Positions 7,977-15,763 of a stretch of DNA of 53,042 bases are shown in pieces. The DNA lies in NCBI RefSeq assembly GCF_000430665.1, contig NZ_AUML01000038.1, positions 1-53,042 on the forward strand, read 5' to 3'. The stretch's first letter is position 1; each line of letters opens with the position of its first letter. A program made the translations under genes and the position numbers. A model generated the notes under the pieces. It was given only the letters and a program-made list of their open reading frames with translations, did not search any database and was not told the origin of the DNA. The DNA is from Aquimarina muelleri DSM 19832. Lineage in GTDB: Bacteria > Bacteroidota > Bacteroidia > Flavobacteriales > Flavobacteriaceae.

Positions 7977-9317
7977 ATGAATGATTTAAAAAAAATAGCT
8001 CTTGTTTCTCTTATTATTTCTGTAGTAGTGGCATTAGTTACTTTATCTGTAAACGGGTTTAATCTTGAGCAAATTCTTACTATAAAGTGGTGGGCCATTG
8101 CATATTTATATTGTTTCTTTTTAACATATCTTAATTCTCTTTATTTTAATATTATCAATCATAAATTCGAATGGAAAAATAAAGGATTACAAAGAGTTTT
8201 AATTGGTGCAGGAGGTTCTATAATTATAACAATGGTCGGGTATACAATATGCCAATTTATTGTTGCTGTAATTATACTTAAAACCCAAAAAAGTTCAGAA
8301 TTCATTACTAATCAATCTTTTAAAGACTATATTTTTCCTTTACTTTTAACTATCATAGCTTCTCTATTTTTTCACTTAATATACTTTTACAGAGCTTTAC
8401 AAGAAAAGAAAGTTACCGAACAAAAAATAATTGCAAGTACTGCTTCAGCTAAATTTACAGCTTTAAAAAATCAATTAGACCCTCATTTTTTGTTTAACAG
8501 CCTTAATGTATTAACCTCTTTAATTGAAGAGAACCCTAAATTAGCCCAAAAATTCACTACCTCTTTATCTAAAGTGTATCGATATGTTTTAGAACAAAAA
8601 GATAAAGAACTGGTTACTGTAGACGAAGAGCTAAACTTTGCAAGAACTTATATGACTTTAATAAAATTACGTTTTGAGGATAGTATTCTATTTGAGATTC
8701 CACAAAAAGCATCTAACCCAACTGCCCGAGTAGTTCCCTTGTCCTTACAAATATTATTAGAGAATACGGTTAAACATAATATAGTCATGCCCCAAAAACC
8801 TTTACATATCAAAATCTATGAAAAAGATAATTTTTTGATTGTAGAAAATAATTTGCAACCAAAAAAAATTATAAAGCACAGCAGTGGTGTAGGGCTAGTT
8901 AATGTACAACAACGGTATGCTTTACTAACAAAAAGGAAATTTTCGGTATATAAAACAAATCATTCATTTATTGCAGAATTACCAATGTTAACAAAAAAAA
9001 TACAAATAGAGGACTCTACAATCCCGCTAAATATTGAGGAAATTAAAAACTTAAAATATCAAAGAGCAAAAGAAAGAGTTAAAAAAATAAAAGAATTTTA
9101 TGGTAGTTTAACCGCATATTGCATTGTAATACCTTTTCTGATATTTATAAATTATAAAACAAATGGGTTTAACTTTCCTTGGTTTTTCTTTCCGTTAGCT
9201 GGCTGGGGAATTGGACTTATTTTTCATGCCTCAGATGCTTTTGGTTTTCACATCTTAGGCAAAGATTGGGAAAAAAAGAAACTACAAAAATATATGGAAG
9301 AATCTAAACCTAAGTAA
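7977..9317 (+). CDS. LytS-family sensor histidine kinase with a C-terminal 2TM domain
   Basis: A 446-residue kinase. Four N-terminal membrane helices lie near residues 7-27, 37-58, 75-100 and 118-140. They are followed by a His_kinase (LytS/YehU) domain with LDPHFLFNSLNVL, where His170 is the probable phospho-acceptor. A reduced ATPase domain follows (LQILLENTVKHNI and SSGVGLVNVQQRY). Unusually, residues about 352-446 form a 2TM domain (KYQRAKERVKKIKEFYGSL, two hydrophobic helices, then GKDWEKKKLQKYMEE). It begins an operon with two stand-alone 2TM genes and a LytTR regulator, and the pair likely controls envelope-related genes. The ligand is unknown. Confidence 0.85.
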   Translation: MNDLKKIALVSLIISVVVALVTLSVNGFNLEQILTIKWWAIAYLYCFFLTYLNSLYFNIINHKFEWKNKGLQRVLIGAGGSIIITMVGYTICQFIVAVIILKTQKSSEFITNQSFKDYIFPLLLTIIASLFFHLIYFYRALQEKKVTEQKIIASTASAKFTALKNQLDPHFLFNSLNVLTSLIEENPKLAQKFTTSLSKVYRYVLEQKDKELVTVDEELNFARTYMTLIKLRFEDSILFEIPQKASNPTARVVPLSLQILLENTVKHNIVMPQKPLHIKIYEKDNFLIVENNLQPKKIIKHSSGVGLVNVQQRYALLTKRKFSVYKTNHSFIAELPMLTKKIQIEDSTIPLNIEEIKNLKYQRAKERVKKIKEFYGSLTAYCIVIPFLIFINYKTNGFNFPWFFFPLAGWGIGLIFHASDAFGFHILGKDWEKKKLQKYMEESKPK

Positions 9318-9319
9318 TT

Positions 9320-9676
9320 ATGAATACTTCAGAAAAAGAACAAAACCGATATAAAAGAGCAAAAAAACGGGTAGAAGATGAAAAAGGATTCTACAATCAT
9401 CTTGTTGTTTATATTGTAATAAATATTATAATTATATGTATAAATCGGTTTATTTACACAGACAACAATAATGCATTTACTGATAAAGGCTTTATAGAAT
9501 GGCTAAACTGGAATTTACTCGCTACTCCCATTTTATGGGGAATTGGCTTATTAATTCATGGTCTCCGCGTATTTAAAAAAAATAATTTCTTAAGTAAAAT
9601 ATTTAAAAGATTTGTTTTTGGATCTGAATGGGAAAAACGAAAGATCAAAGAATTAATGGACAAAGAAGATTTTTAA
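9320..9676 (+). CDS. 2TM domain membrane protein
   Basis: A 118-residue protein starting two bases after the kinase stop. Its architecture matches the kinase C-terminus: a charged amphipathic start (YKRAKKRVEDEKGFYNHL), a first membrane helix (VVYIVINIIIICINRFI), a WN-containing linker, a second helix (PILWGIGLLIHGLRVF) and a basic SEWEKRKIKELMDKE tail. It is probably an inner-membrane partner or modulator of the kinase. It carries about 15 extra residues between helix 2 and the tail compared with its neighbour. Confidence 0.82.
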   Translation: MNTSEKEQNRYKRAKKRVEDEKGFYNHLVVYIVINIIIICINRFIYTDNNNAFTDKGFIEWLNWNLLATPILWGIGLLIHGLRVFKKNNFLSKIFKRFVFGSEWEKRKIKELMDKEDF

Positions 9677-9702
9677 GTTTATAACCCTTAAAAAAAATAG
9701 AA

Positions 9703-10011
9703 ATGAAGGATTTTAACGAACAAAAAAGATATGAACGTGCTAAAAATCGCGTAGAAGATCTAAAAAAATTTTATAATAATCTTATCTCCTACACAGTAAT
9801 CATAAGCTTTTTGGCTGGTATAAATTATTACCAAAACGAGTGGCGATCCGCTTGGTTTTTATGGGCTGCATTTGGTTGGGGGATTGGTATTATTTTTCAT
9901 GCTATCAAAGCATATAGAGTTAATCCTATGTTCAATAAAGACTGGGAAGAACAAAAAATTAGAAAATACATGGAAGAAGAACAAGACAATAACAAACAAC
10001 TATGGGAGTGA
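9703..10011 (+). CDS. 2TM domain membrane protein
   Basis: A 102-residue paralogue of the preceding gene and of the kinase tail. It has YERAKNRVEDLKKFYNNL, the helix TVIISFLAGINYY, a second helix with LWAAFGWGIGIIFHAIKAY, then KDWEEQKIRKYMEEEQ. Its closest relative in the window appears to be the kinase C-terminal domain, with which it shares the GWGIG-IFHA signature. That pattern suggests local duplication followed by fusion or fission. It is probably co-transcribed with the regulator 94 bases downstream. Confidence 0.82.
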   Translation: MKDFNEQKRYERAKNRVEDLKKFYNNLISYTVIISFLAGINYYQNEWRSAWFLWAAFGWGIGIIFHAIKAYRVNPMFNKDWEEQKIRKYMEEEQDNNKQLWE

Positions 10012-10105
10012 TTCAGTTAGTACGAGAATCTTTGAGTAAGTTAATATATGAACTTAAAAGTACAAATACTTAAAAACTAAATCACTCAAAAACTAAAGAA
10101 CCAAA

Positions 10106-10861
10106 ATGAATATTATAATCATCGAAGACGAAAAACCAGCAGCAAGGCGTCTTGGCAGAATGCTTAATGAGTTAAACATAGAAGCACATACCATGTTACA
10201 CTCTGTGCAAGAGTCTATCGATTGGTTTCGTAACAATAAACATCCCGATCTAATATTTTTGGATATCCAGTTAAGTGATGGATTATCTTTTGAAATATTT
10301 GATGTAGTTACTATAAAAAGCTCTATTATATTTACCACTGCTTATGATGAATATGCTCTTAAAGCTTTTAAGTTAAATAGCATTGATTATCTTCTTAAAC
10401 CTATAGATGATGAGGAATTGAGGGCTGCAGTAGCCAAATACAAAGAACAAATACCAAGCAAAAAACATCTACAAATAGATTTTGAAGATATTAAAAAACT
10501 ATTAATAAATCCAATAGACAGAACTTATAAAAAAAGATTTACAGCTAAAGTTGGTCAACATTTAAAAATATTTTCTGTAGAAGAAATCGAATGCTTCTAT
10601 TCTGAAAACAAAGGTACCTATTTACATACTACAGATAATAGAAATTATCTAATAGATACCACATTAGAGTCTTTGGAAGAAGAGTTAAATCCTCAACAAT
10701 TTTTTAGAACCAGCAGAAAATTTTACATTAATATAAATGCCATAAGTGATATTATCTCTTATACCAACTCCCGATTACAAGTAAAACTTAATCATTTTAA
10801 TGAGCAAGAAATTATTGTAGCAAGAGAACGAGTAAAAGATTTTAAAATGTGGTTAGAGTAA
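10106..10861 (+). CDS. LytTR-family response regulator
   Basis: A 251-residue DNA-binding regulator. The receiver domain (1-120) has the acidic pocket IIIEDEK, the phospho-acceptor Asp53 in LIFLDIQL, the TTAYDEYALKAFKL switch region and DYLLKPID with the conserved Lys. The LytTR domain (about 145-250) contains CFYSENKGTYLHT, FFRTSRKFYININ and the terminal REXVKDFKMWLE-like helix. It is the cognate regulator of the upstream LytS kinase by operon order. Confidence 0.88.
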   Translation: MNIIIIEDEKPAARRLGRMLNELNIEAHTMLHSVQESIDWFRNNKHPDLIFLDIQLSDGLSFEIFDVVTIKSSIIFTTAYDEYALKAFKLNSIDYLLKPIDDEELRAAVAKYKEQIPSKKHLQIDFEDIKKLLINPIDRTYKKRFTAKVGQHLKIFSVEEIECFYSENKGTYLHTTDNRNYLIDTTLESLEEELNPQQFFRTSRKFYININAISDIISYTNSRLQVKLNHFNEQEIIVARERVKDFKMWLE

Positions 10862-11208
10862 TTATTTTTTTCATCCTTAATTTCGATATAATAGATTGAT
10901 TAAAAAAGCTACCCTAATAAATATTTTTTTCATAGCAAACTCTCTCTCTCTCTCTCTCTCCGTTAGGATCGAAGAACTATTTCCTGTAGAAATCATTGAA
11001 TGTAAATTTTCTTACATCAAATACTAGCGTGCATTATAAAAGGGGGATTATACCCTATTTACTATATTGCCTAAATTTAATTTTAATAGTAGTTTAGCTT
11101 AAAATAAATATTAAAAATGAAAGTGGCAAAAAATGAAACTTTTGTTTCTTAATATTGTGCTAATAAAAAAATCACAAAATAAAATTCAATAATTTATAAC
11201 TCAAAAAA
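10862..11208. other. 347-base intergenic region with a CT microsatellite
   Basis: There is no gene in this stretch. It contains a pure CT dinucleotide tract at 10940-10961 and otherwise AT-rich sequence. No convincing terminator for the regulator operon and no clear TAnnTTTG box for the next gene could be picked out. Confidence 0.6.
10940..10961 (+). repeat. (CT)n dinucleotide tract
   Basis: About ten and a half uninterrupted CT units, flanked by AGCAAA and CGTTAGG. Tracts like this change length by slipped-strand mispairing. It lies about 80 bases after the LytTR gene and about 250 bases before the outer-membrane barrel gene, in neither coding frame. Confidence 0.9.
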
Positions 11209-12441
11209 ATGAAATACCAATTATTATTTATATTATTATCATTAATCATTATAAATTCAAAAGCTTTTTCACAAACTAAATACGAAAAAGGATATTTTAT
11301 TGATAATGCTGGAGTAAAAACAGAATGTTTTATTAAAAATAAAGACTGGTTATACAACCCCTCAGAAATTAATTATAAAATATCTAAAGACTCTACGAAT
11401 AAAACGTTATTAATTAGTCAAATTAAAGAATTTTCTATTGCTGAGAATAGTAAATACCGAAGATTCGAAGTAAATGTTAATCAATATAAAAAAAACATCA
11501 AAAAGTTAGACTATAATAAAGAGCCTAAATTCTTAAAAAAAACTGTGTTACTTAAATACCTAATAGATGGTAAAGCTTCTTTATATATGTATCAGGAAAA
11601 TAATCAAAAGCAATATTTTTATTCTATCGATAATGATAGTATAATGCCTTTGGTTTATAAGGAATATAAAATGAGTAACACACAAATTGCAAAAAACAAA
11701 AAGTATCACCAACAATTATGGAATGATGTAAAACATAATAATAGTAAAATAAGTGATGTTCAAAAAAACGAATACACAAAAAAAGATTTAGCAAAGCACT
11801 TTAATATCTATAACTCTGAGAATAAAGAAGAAAGTTTTATAGATTACACAAAAAAATCAAATAAAAACTTGTTCAATCTAAGTATAAGACCTGGAATAGA
11901 AATCACATCATTTTCAGTTACAAATATTTCTACAGGAAAACAAACCGATTTTGATAATAATTTAGGAGTACGATTAGGCCTAGAAGCAGAATTTATTTTA
12001 CCTTTTAATAATAATAAGTGGTCTTTTTTTATAGAACCAACATATCATCACTCTAAAACAGAAGCAAAAGATATCCAATATTTTCAAATACTAGCTCTTG
12101 GAATAACCAAAGTTACTAATGCAAAATTTAGTTATCAATCCTTACAAATACCTATCGGATTACGATATGGCTTTTTCATAAAAAATAATTCTAAAATTTT
12201 TATCAATGCTGCCTATAGTCGAAATATAAATTTCAACTCTAAAATTGAATCTAGTGATGAAAATAGTCTAGATATAAAAGGAAAAAGCTCTGATACTTTT
12301 GTTTTAGGAGTTGGGTATAAATACAAAGATAAATATAGTATTGAAGCACGACTACCTAGTAAATCAAATTTTTTTGAGAGCTCGTCCTGGAATAGTAATT
12401 ACCAATCTCCTTCTATAATATTTGGATATAGAATATTTTAA
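11209..12441 (+). CDS. Outer-membrane beta-barrel protein
   Basis: A 410-residue protein with a signal peptide (MKYQLLFILLSLIIINSKAFS, cleaved before QTKYEKG). The first half is a soluble region, rich in Lys and Asn, with KYEKGYFIDNAGVKTECFIK, a motif common in flavobacterial proteins of this type. The second half (about 220-410) is a PorT/OmpW-like barrel domain with alternating strands, from FNLSIRPGIEITSFSV to the C-terminal SPSIIFGYRIF. The final aromatic residue fits Bam-dependent insertion. The function is unknown. It is monocistronic, with its own terminator. Confidence 0.72.
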   Translation: MKYQLLFILLSLIIINSKAFSQTKYEKGYFIDNAGVKTECFIKNKDWLYNPSEINYKISKDSTNKTLLISQIKEFSIAENSKYRRFEVNVNQYKKNIKKLDYNKEPKFLKKTVLLKYLIDGKASLYMYQENNQKQYFYSIDNDSIMPLVYKEYKMSNTQIAKNKKYHQQLWNDVKHNNSKISDVQKNEYTKKDLAKHFNIYNSENKEESFIDYTKKSNKNLFNLSIRPGIEITSFSVTNISTGKQTDFDNNLGVRLGLEAEFILPFNNNKWSFFIEPTYHHSKTEAKDIQYFQILALGITKVTNAKFSYQSLQIPIGLRYGFFIKNNSKIFINAAYSRNINFNSKIESSDENSLDIKGKSSDTFVLGVGYKYKDKYSIEARLPSKSNFFESSSWNSNYQSPSIIFGYRIF

Positions 12442-12457
12442 AAAAAATATTTACTAA

Positions 12458-12502
12458 AAAACCATCCTCTGCACTCGCTAGTACAGAGGATGGTTTTTTT
12501 TT
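12458..12502 (+). terminator. Rho-independent terminator after the barrel gene
   Basis: A 12-base stem (AACCATCCTCTG at 12460-12471 with its complement at 12484-12495), a 12-base loop and a run of eight or more T. Confidence 0.85.
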
Positions 12503-12533
12503 AGAGAATTAAACTCCACAATGTGGATTAAAA
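12503..12533 (+). repeat. Partial copy 3 of the dispersed hairpin repeat (third hairpin only)
   Basis: AGAGAATTAAACTCCACAAT plus GTGGATTAAAA reproduces the last 31 bases of the full repeat, including the CCACAATGTGG stem. It abuts the T run of the preceding terminator, and the two upstream hairpins are missing. This shows that the third module can occur alone. Confidence 0.75.
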
Positions 12534-12648
12534 TAAAAATTTTTCGTCTTTTCTAATAGCAACATTGTAGATTATCCATTCTATTAGATTATACCATAAG
12601 TGATATTATCACATACCTATATTCATAAAAACTGTAAAGAGAAAATCT

Positions 12649-13485
12649 TTAATACTCCCACTTTCTTTTTTTGTTTAATTCTTCTTCGGCATCTAATTCT
12701 TCTTGAGGTATAACTTTTAAGAAAGAAGGATGTTGTTCTATAGCGAACTCTAATTTACTCACAATATCATCAATAGAGTCATTGTCATAATCAATATCCA
12801 AGGGTTCTTTAATCACCATGGATTGTAATATTCCTCGTTTTTTTATTCGAATACCTTTTTTATCAAAAGATCTTCTAAAACCATCTATTACGATAGGTAT
12901 AACGATCGGTTTATATTTTCGTATAATATGAGCAGTTCCTTTTCTAATAGGATTAAATGGTTTTGTTGTTCCTTGTGGAAATGTAATTACCCATCCATCT
13001 TCTAAAGCTCTGGATATGTTTGTTATATCACTCATTTTTACTTGGCGATTAATATTTTTACCTTTATCTCTCCAAGTACGTTCTACTGTTATTGCACCAG
13101 CATAAGCCAAAATTCTTGCTAATAATCCGGCTCTCATTGTTTCTTTTGCCGCTACATAATATAAATTAAGCTTCGGTTGCCACAAATACCCTACATTTTT
13201 TATAGAGTCTGTACGTCCACTTAAACTAGCATTAAATACATGGAACATGGCAACAACATCGGCAAAATAAGTTTGATGATTGGATACAAACAACACTCCA
13301 TTATCTGGAAGATTTTTAAAGATTTCGCTTCCTTCTATTTGTAATTCATTAAACCCCCTATAGCGACTATGTGTTAAGCCTCCCATAATACGGATAAGCC
13401 ATTTTTTTAAAAATAATATATGTCCAAATGGATTTCTTTTAAATAATCCCATATGTGAAAAAACAGTTGTATTTAGTAACGCCAA
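12649..13485 (-). CDS. 1-acyl-glycerol-3-phosphate acyltransferase family protein (PlsC-like)
   Basis: A 278-residue membrane-associated acyltransferase, probably adding the second acyl chain to lysophosphatidate or a related lipid. The block 1 motif is SNHQTYFADV (His70, Asp76), with five residues between His and Asp instead of the classical four. Block 3 reads FPQGTTKPF near residue 169-177, with Gln in place of the usual Glu of EGT. Both changes lie in otherwise well-conserved contexts, so this may be a sub-family trait. The tail is highly charged (EELDAEEELNKKRKWEY). It follows the Nudix gene by 10 bases on the same strand. Confidence 0.75.
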   Translation of the reverse strand: MALLNTTVFSHMGLFKRNPFGHILFLKKWLIRIMGGLTHSRYRGFNELQIEGSEIFKNLPDNGVLFVSNHQTYFADVVAMFHVFNASLSGRTDSIKNVGYLWQPKLNLYYVAAKETMRAGLLARILAYAGAITVERTWRDKGKNINRQVKMSDITNISRALEDGWVITFPQGTTKPFNPIRKGTAHIIRKYKPIVIPIVIDGFRRSFDKKGIRIKKRGILQSMVIKEPLDIDYDNDSIDDIVSKLEFAIEQHPSFLKVIPQEELDAEEELNKKRKWEY

Positions 13486-13495
13486 ATATACAAAA

Positions 13496-14140
13496 TCATA
13501 ACTCTATAGAGGTCTTTAAAAGCATTTTAAGCTCACTAAGCATCATTGCTGTAGCACCCCAAACAATATAACCATTTAATTCAAAGGAAGGTACCTCTAT
13601 ATTTTTAGCATAAGAAGTAGTCATTTTTTTAGTAATCACATTATCTTCATTAAGTAATTCAAACAAAGGAACCTCGATTACTTTAGCAACCTCTTCTTCT
13701 TGAAGAATAAAATTAGGTCTTTGCTCTGCAAATCCTAAAAATGGATGCACCCAGAAATTAGAAGGAGGTATATATACTTTGGTTAGCGATTTAAGAACCG
13801 TAACGGTATCTGTAGGAACCCCTACCTCTTCTTGGGTTTCGCGCAATGCGGTCTCCATGTAATTTAAATCAAATGTCTCTACTTTTCCTCCTGGTAGTGC
13901 AACTTGTCCAGAATGCACTCCTTCATATTCTGGACGTAAAATTAATGCAAAGTGAGAAATTGTCTTTTTGGGATAAAAGAGCATCATTACTGCTGCATTA
14001 CGAGGATTTTTTTCCTCTATCTTTAAACGATTTAATTCCTTTAAACGAATCTCTGGAGCCATAATAAAATGAGAGGACTCTCCTGGTACTGACATTTTTT
14101 CTATTTTTGGTATTAAATCTTTAAACGTTTCAAATGTCAT
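13496..14140 (-). CDS. Nudix hydrolase, CoA pyrophosphatase type (NudL-like)
   Basis: A 214-residue hydrolase. SGQVALPGGKVE, then the extended Nudix box ending in ALRETQEEVGV (about residues 84-108), matches CoA diphosphatases, which cleave CoA to phosphopantetheine and adenosine diphosphate; the HSGQVALPGG lead-in is typical of that branch. Glu101, Glu104 and Glu105 are the metal-binding candidates. It is the first gene of a two-gene unit with the acyltransferase. Its ATG (complement of 14138-14140) overlaps the start of the divergent cyclophilin gene by seven bases. Confidence 0.82.
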   Translation of the reverse strand: MTFETFKDLIPKIEKMSVPGESSHFIMAPEIRLKELNRLKIEEKNPRNAAVMMLFYPKKTISHFALILRPEYEGVHSGQVALPGGKVETFDLNYMETALRETQEEVGVPTDTVTVLKSLTKVYIPPSNFWVHPFLGFAEQRPNFILQEEEVAKVIEVPLFELLNEDNVITKKMTTSYAKNIEVPSFELNGYIVWGATAMMLSELKMLLKTSIEL

Positions 14141-14868
14141 TGACCAAATCTATTTTATGTTTTTGTATAGCTATTATCCTATTCTCTAATTGTGAAGATA
14201 CGCATTCTAAAAAAAATAAACAGAATGTAAAAGCAAATATAGACTCTGTTTCTGTAAATAAAAAAGAAACAAAAAAAGGTAATACCACTACAAAAGATAA
14301 AATTTTGGAAGAAGAGCCTTTTAAATTAACCAATGATAATTTAAGAGAATTTATGACACAATACGGAAAAGATAATCCAGAGACTTTGGTTAAAATAAAT
14401 ACCCGCTATGGGGATATCCATATTCAACTATACACAGAAACACCTATACACAGAGCTAATTTTATTTATTTGGTAAAACAAAAATATTTTGATGAAACGT
14501 TTTTTTACCGCGTTGCAAAAGGATTTGTTATACAAGGTGGCAACAGTGATCGCCAACAAATGGCAAATAAACGTTTTGAAATAGGAGATTATACCATACC
14601 CCAAGAACCCGTTGATGGGCTGAAACATGTAAGAGGTGCTGTTGCTTTATCCAAACAATGGGTGGATAATCCATCTAATCGTTCTACCCCATTTGAGTTT
14701 TTTATTGTAATTTCCAAAAACGGAGCTGCTCATCTGGATGGAGAACATACTATTTTTGGAAAAGTTGTAAAAGGAATGGATATAGCAGATAAAATCTCTA
14801 ATGTGCCTGTAGATACAAGCGAATGGCCTAAAGAAAATATTTTTATAAAAGCCGAAGTAGTAGAATAA
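14134..14868 (+). CDS. Peptidyl-prolyl isomerase, cyclophilin-type lipoprotein
   Basis: A 244-residue protein. A lipoprotein signal (MSLTKSILCFCIAIILFSNC) puts the lipidated Cys at 20, followed by a Lys- and Asn-rich linker of about 60 residues. The cyclophilin domain (about 87-243) shows VKINTRYGDIHIQLYTETP, HRANFIYLVKQKYFDETFFYRV, KGFVIQGG and HLDGEHTIFGKVVKGMDIAD. It probably assists folding in the periplasm. The start overlaps the divergent Nudix gene start by seven bases. No other Met fits the lipoprotein signal, although the in-frame TTG at 14140 is possible. Confidence 0.82.
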   Translation: MSLTKSILCFCIAIILFSNCEDTHSKKNKQNVKANIDSVSVNKKETKKGNTTTKDKILEEEPFKLTNDNLREFMTQYGKDNPETLVKINTRYGDIHIQLYTETPIHRANFIYLVKQKYFDETFFYRVAKGFVIQGGNSDRQQMANKRFEIGDYTIPQEPVDGLKHVRGAVALSKQWVDNPSNRSTPFEFFIVISKNGAAHLDGEHTIFGKVVKGMDIADKISNVPVDTSEWPKENIFIKAEVVE

Positions 14869-14905
14869 TCTGTAAGCCCTTGATTTTGTAAACCTAGAAT
14901 ATATA

Positions 14906-14935
14906 CCCCTTAAGATTAAAATCTTAACTATGGGG
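14906..14935. repeat. Inverted repeat between convergent genes
   Basis: CCCC, then TTAAGATT, a two-base loop, AATCTTAA, a CTAT bulge and GGGG. It forms a stem of 8 plus 4 base pairs between the ends of the cyclophilin and RDD genes. There is no T run, so it is not a clear intrinsic terminator. It may protect mRNA ends, but that is inference. Confidence 0.5.
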
Positions 14936-14998
14936 CTGAAGTTATTGAAACTCTATCTACATTAAACAATTTTATACCTACATACCCAAAACCTATTT

Positions 14999-15724
14999 TT
15001 ACAATTTCTGCGTATAATAATTATAATCCTTTAAAATAATGTCCAAAAACTGCCTATCATACAAATCAGACTTAATTTCTAAAACCTCCTCTACCCGATT
15101 ACGCAACTCTTTCATTGTTTTAAAATCGTTAGATCTTAAGGCAATATGGTATGTTTCTTTAATTAATCGAACATCTTTATCCGACAGTTTGGTAACGTTC
15201 AAAAATTTAGGCTGATAGGCTTCTTCTACTTCTTCTAGAATCGTATGCGAGATTTTTACTTTCTGTTTTGTAGTAATAACCACTGTACCAGCAGCAGCAT
15301 CCCCTATTCGTTGGTGTTTACTAGAAAACAAAATACTTAAAATACCTATAGAACCTAAAAACATCCATATATCTACTAATCGCAATAACCAACGTATCAT
15401 ATAATTACTCCAATTAGCAGGTAATCCATCTACTCGTACTACTTTAGTTTTTAAAACCATTTTACCTACAGTTCTTCCATTAAAAACAATATGCATGAAT
15501 AAAGAATAAAAAGATATTGGCAAAAACAAAAGGGATTGTATACCAAAAACAGTCCAATTATCTACAAAGGCAGTTCCTATTAAAGCTGTGATAAAATTTA
15601 CTATAAATAAATATAGCCATAATATAAAAGCATCTATTAAAAAAGCTAGTATTCGTTCTCCAATGCCTACAGTCTTATACGCTAGATTTACGTTTTGTGT
15701 GGTATTAATTGTTAAATTTGCCAT
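14999..15724 (-). CDS. RDD family membrane protein
   Basis: A 241-residue protein. The N-terminal half is an RDD domain: AYKTVGIGERILAFLIDAFI with the Arg and the Asp-Ala, helices near 27-50 and 62-85, GRTVGKMVLKTKVVRVDG, then RWLLRLVDIWMFLGSIGIL and the QRIGDAAAGTVVI motif. The last 80 residues are soluble and helical. The RDD role (transport or assembly) is unproven. It is divergent from the spoIIM-MoxR-DUF58 operon by 39 bases, an arrangement recurrent in flavobacteria. Confidence 0.83.
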   Translation of the reverse strand: MANLTINTTQNVNLAYKTVGIGERILAFLIDAFILWLYLFIVNFITALIGTAFVDNWTVFGIQSLLFLPISFYSLFMHIVFNGRTVGKMVLKTKVVRVDGLPANWSNYMIRWLLRLVDIWMFLGSIGILSILFSSKHQRIGDAAAGTVVITTKQKVKISHTILEEVEEAYQPKFLNVTKLSDKDVRLIKETYHIALRSNDFKTMKELRNRVEEVLEIKSDLYDRQFLDIILKDYNYYTQKL

Positions 15725-15763
15725 TTATAAGTAAGTAATTATCTTTATCTCAAAAATTGATAG

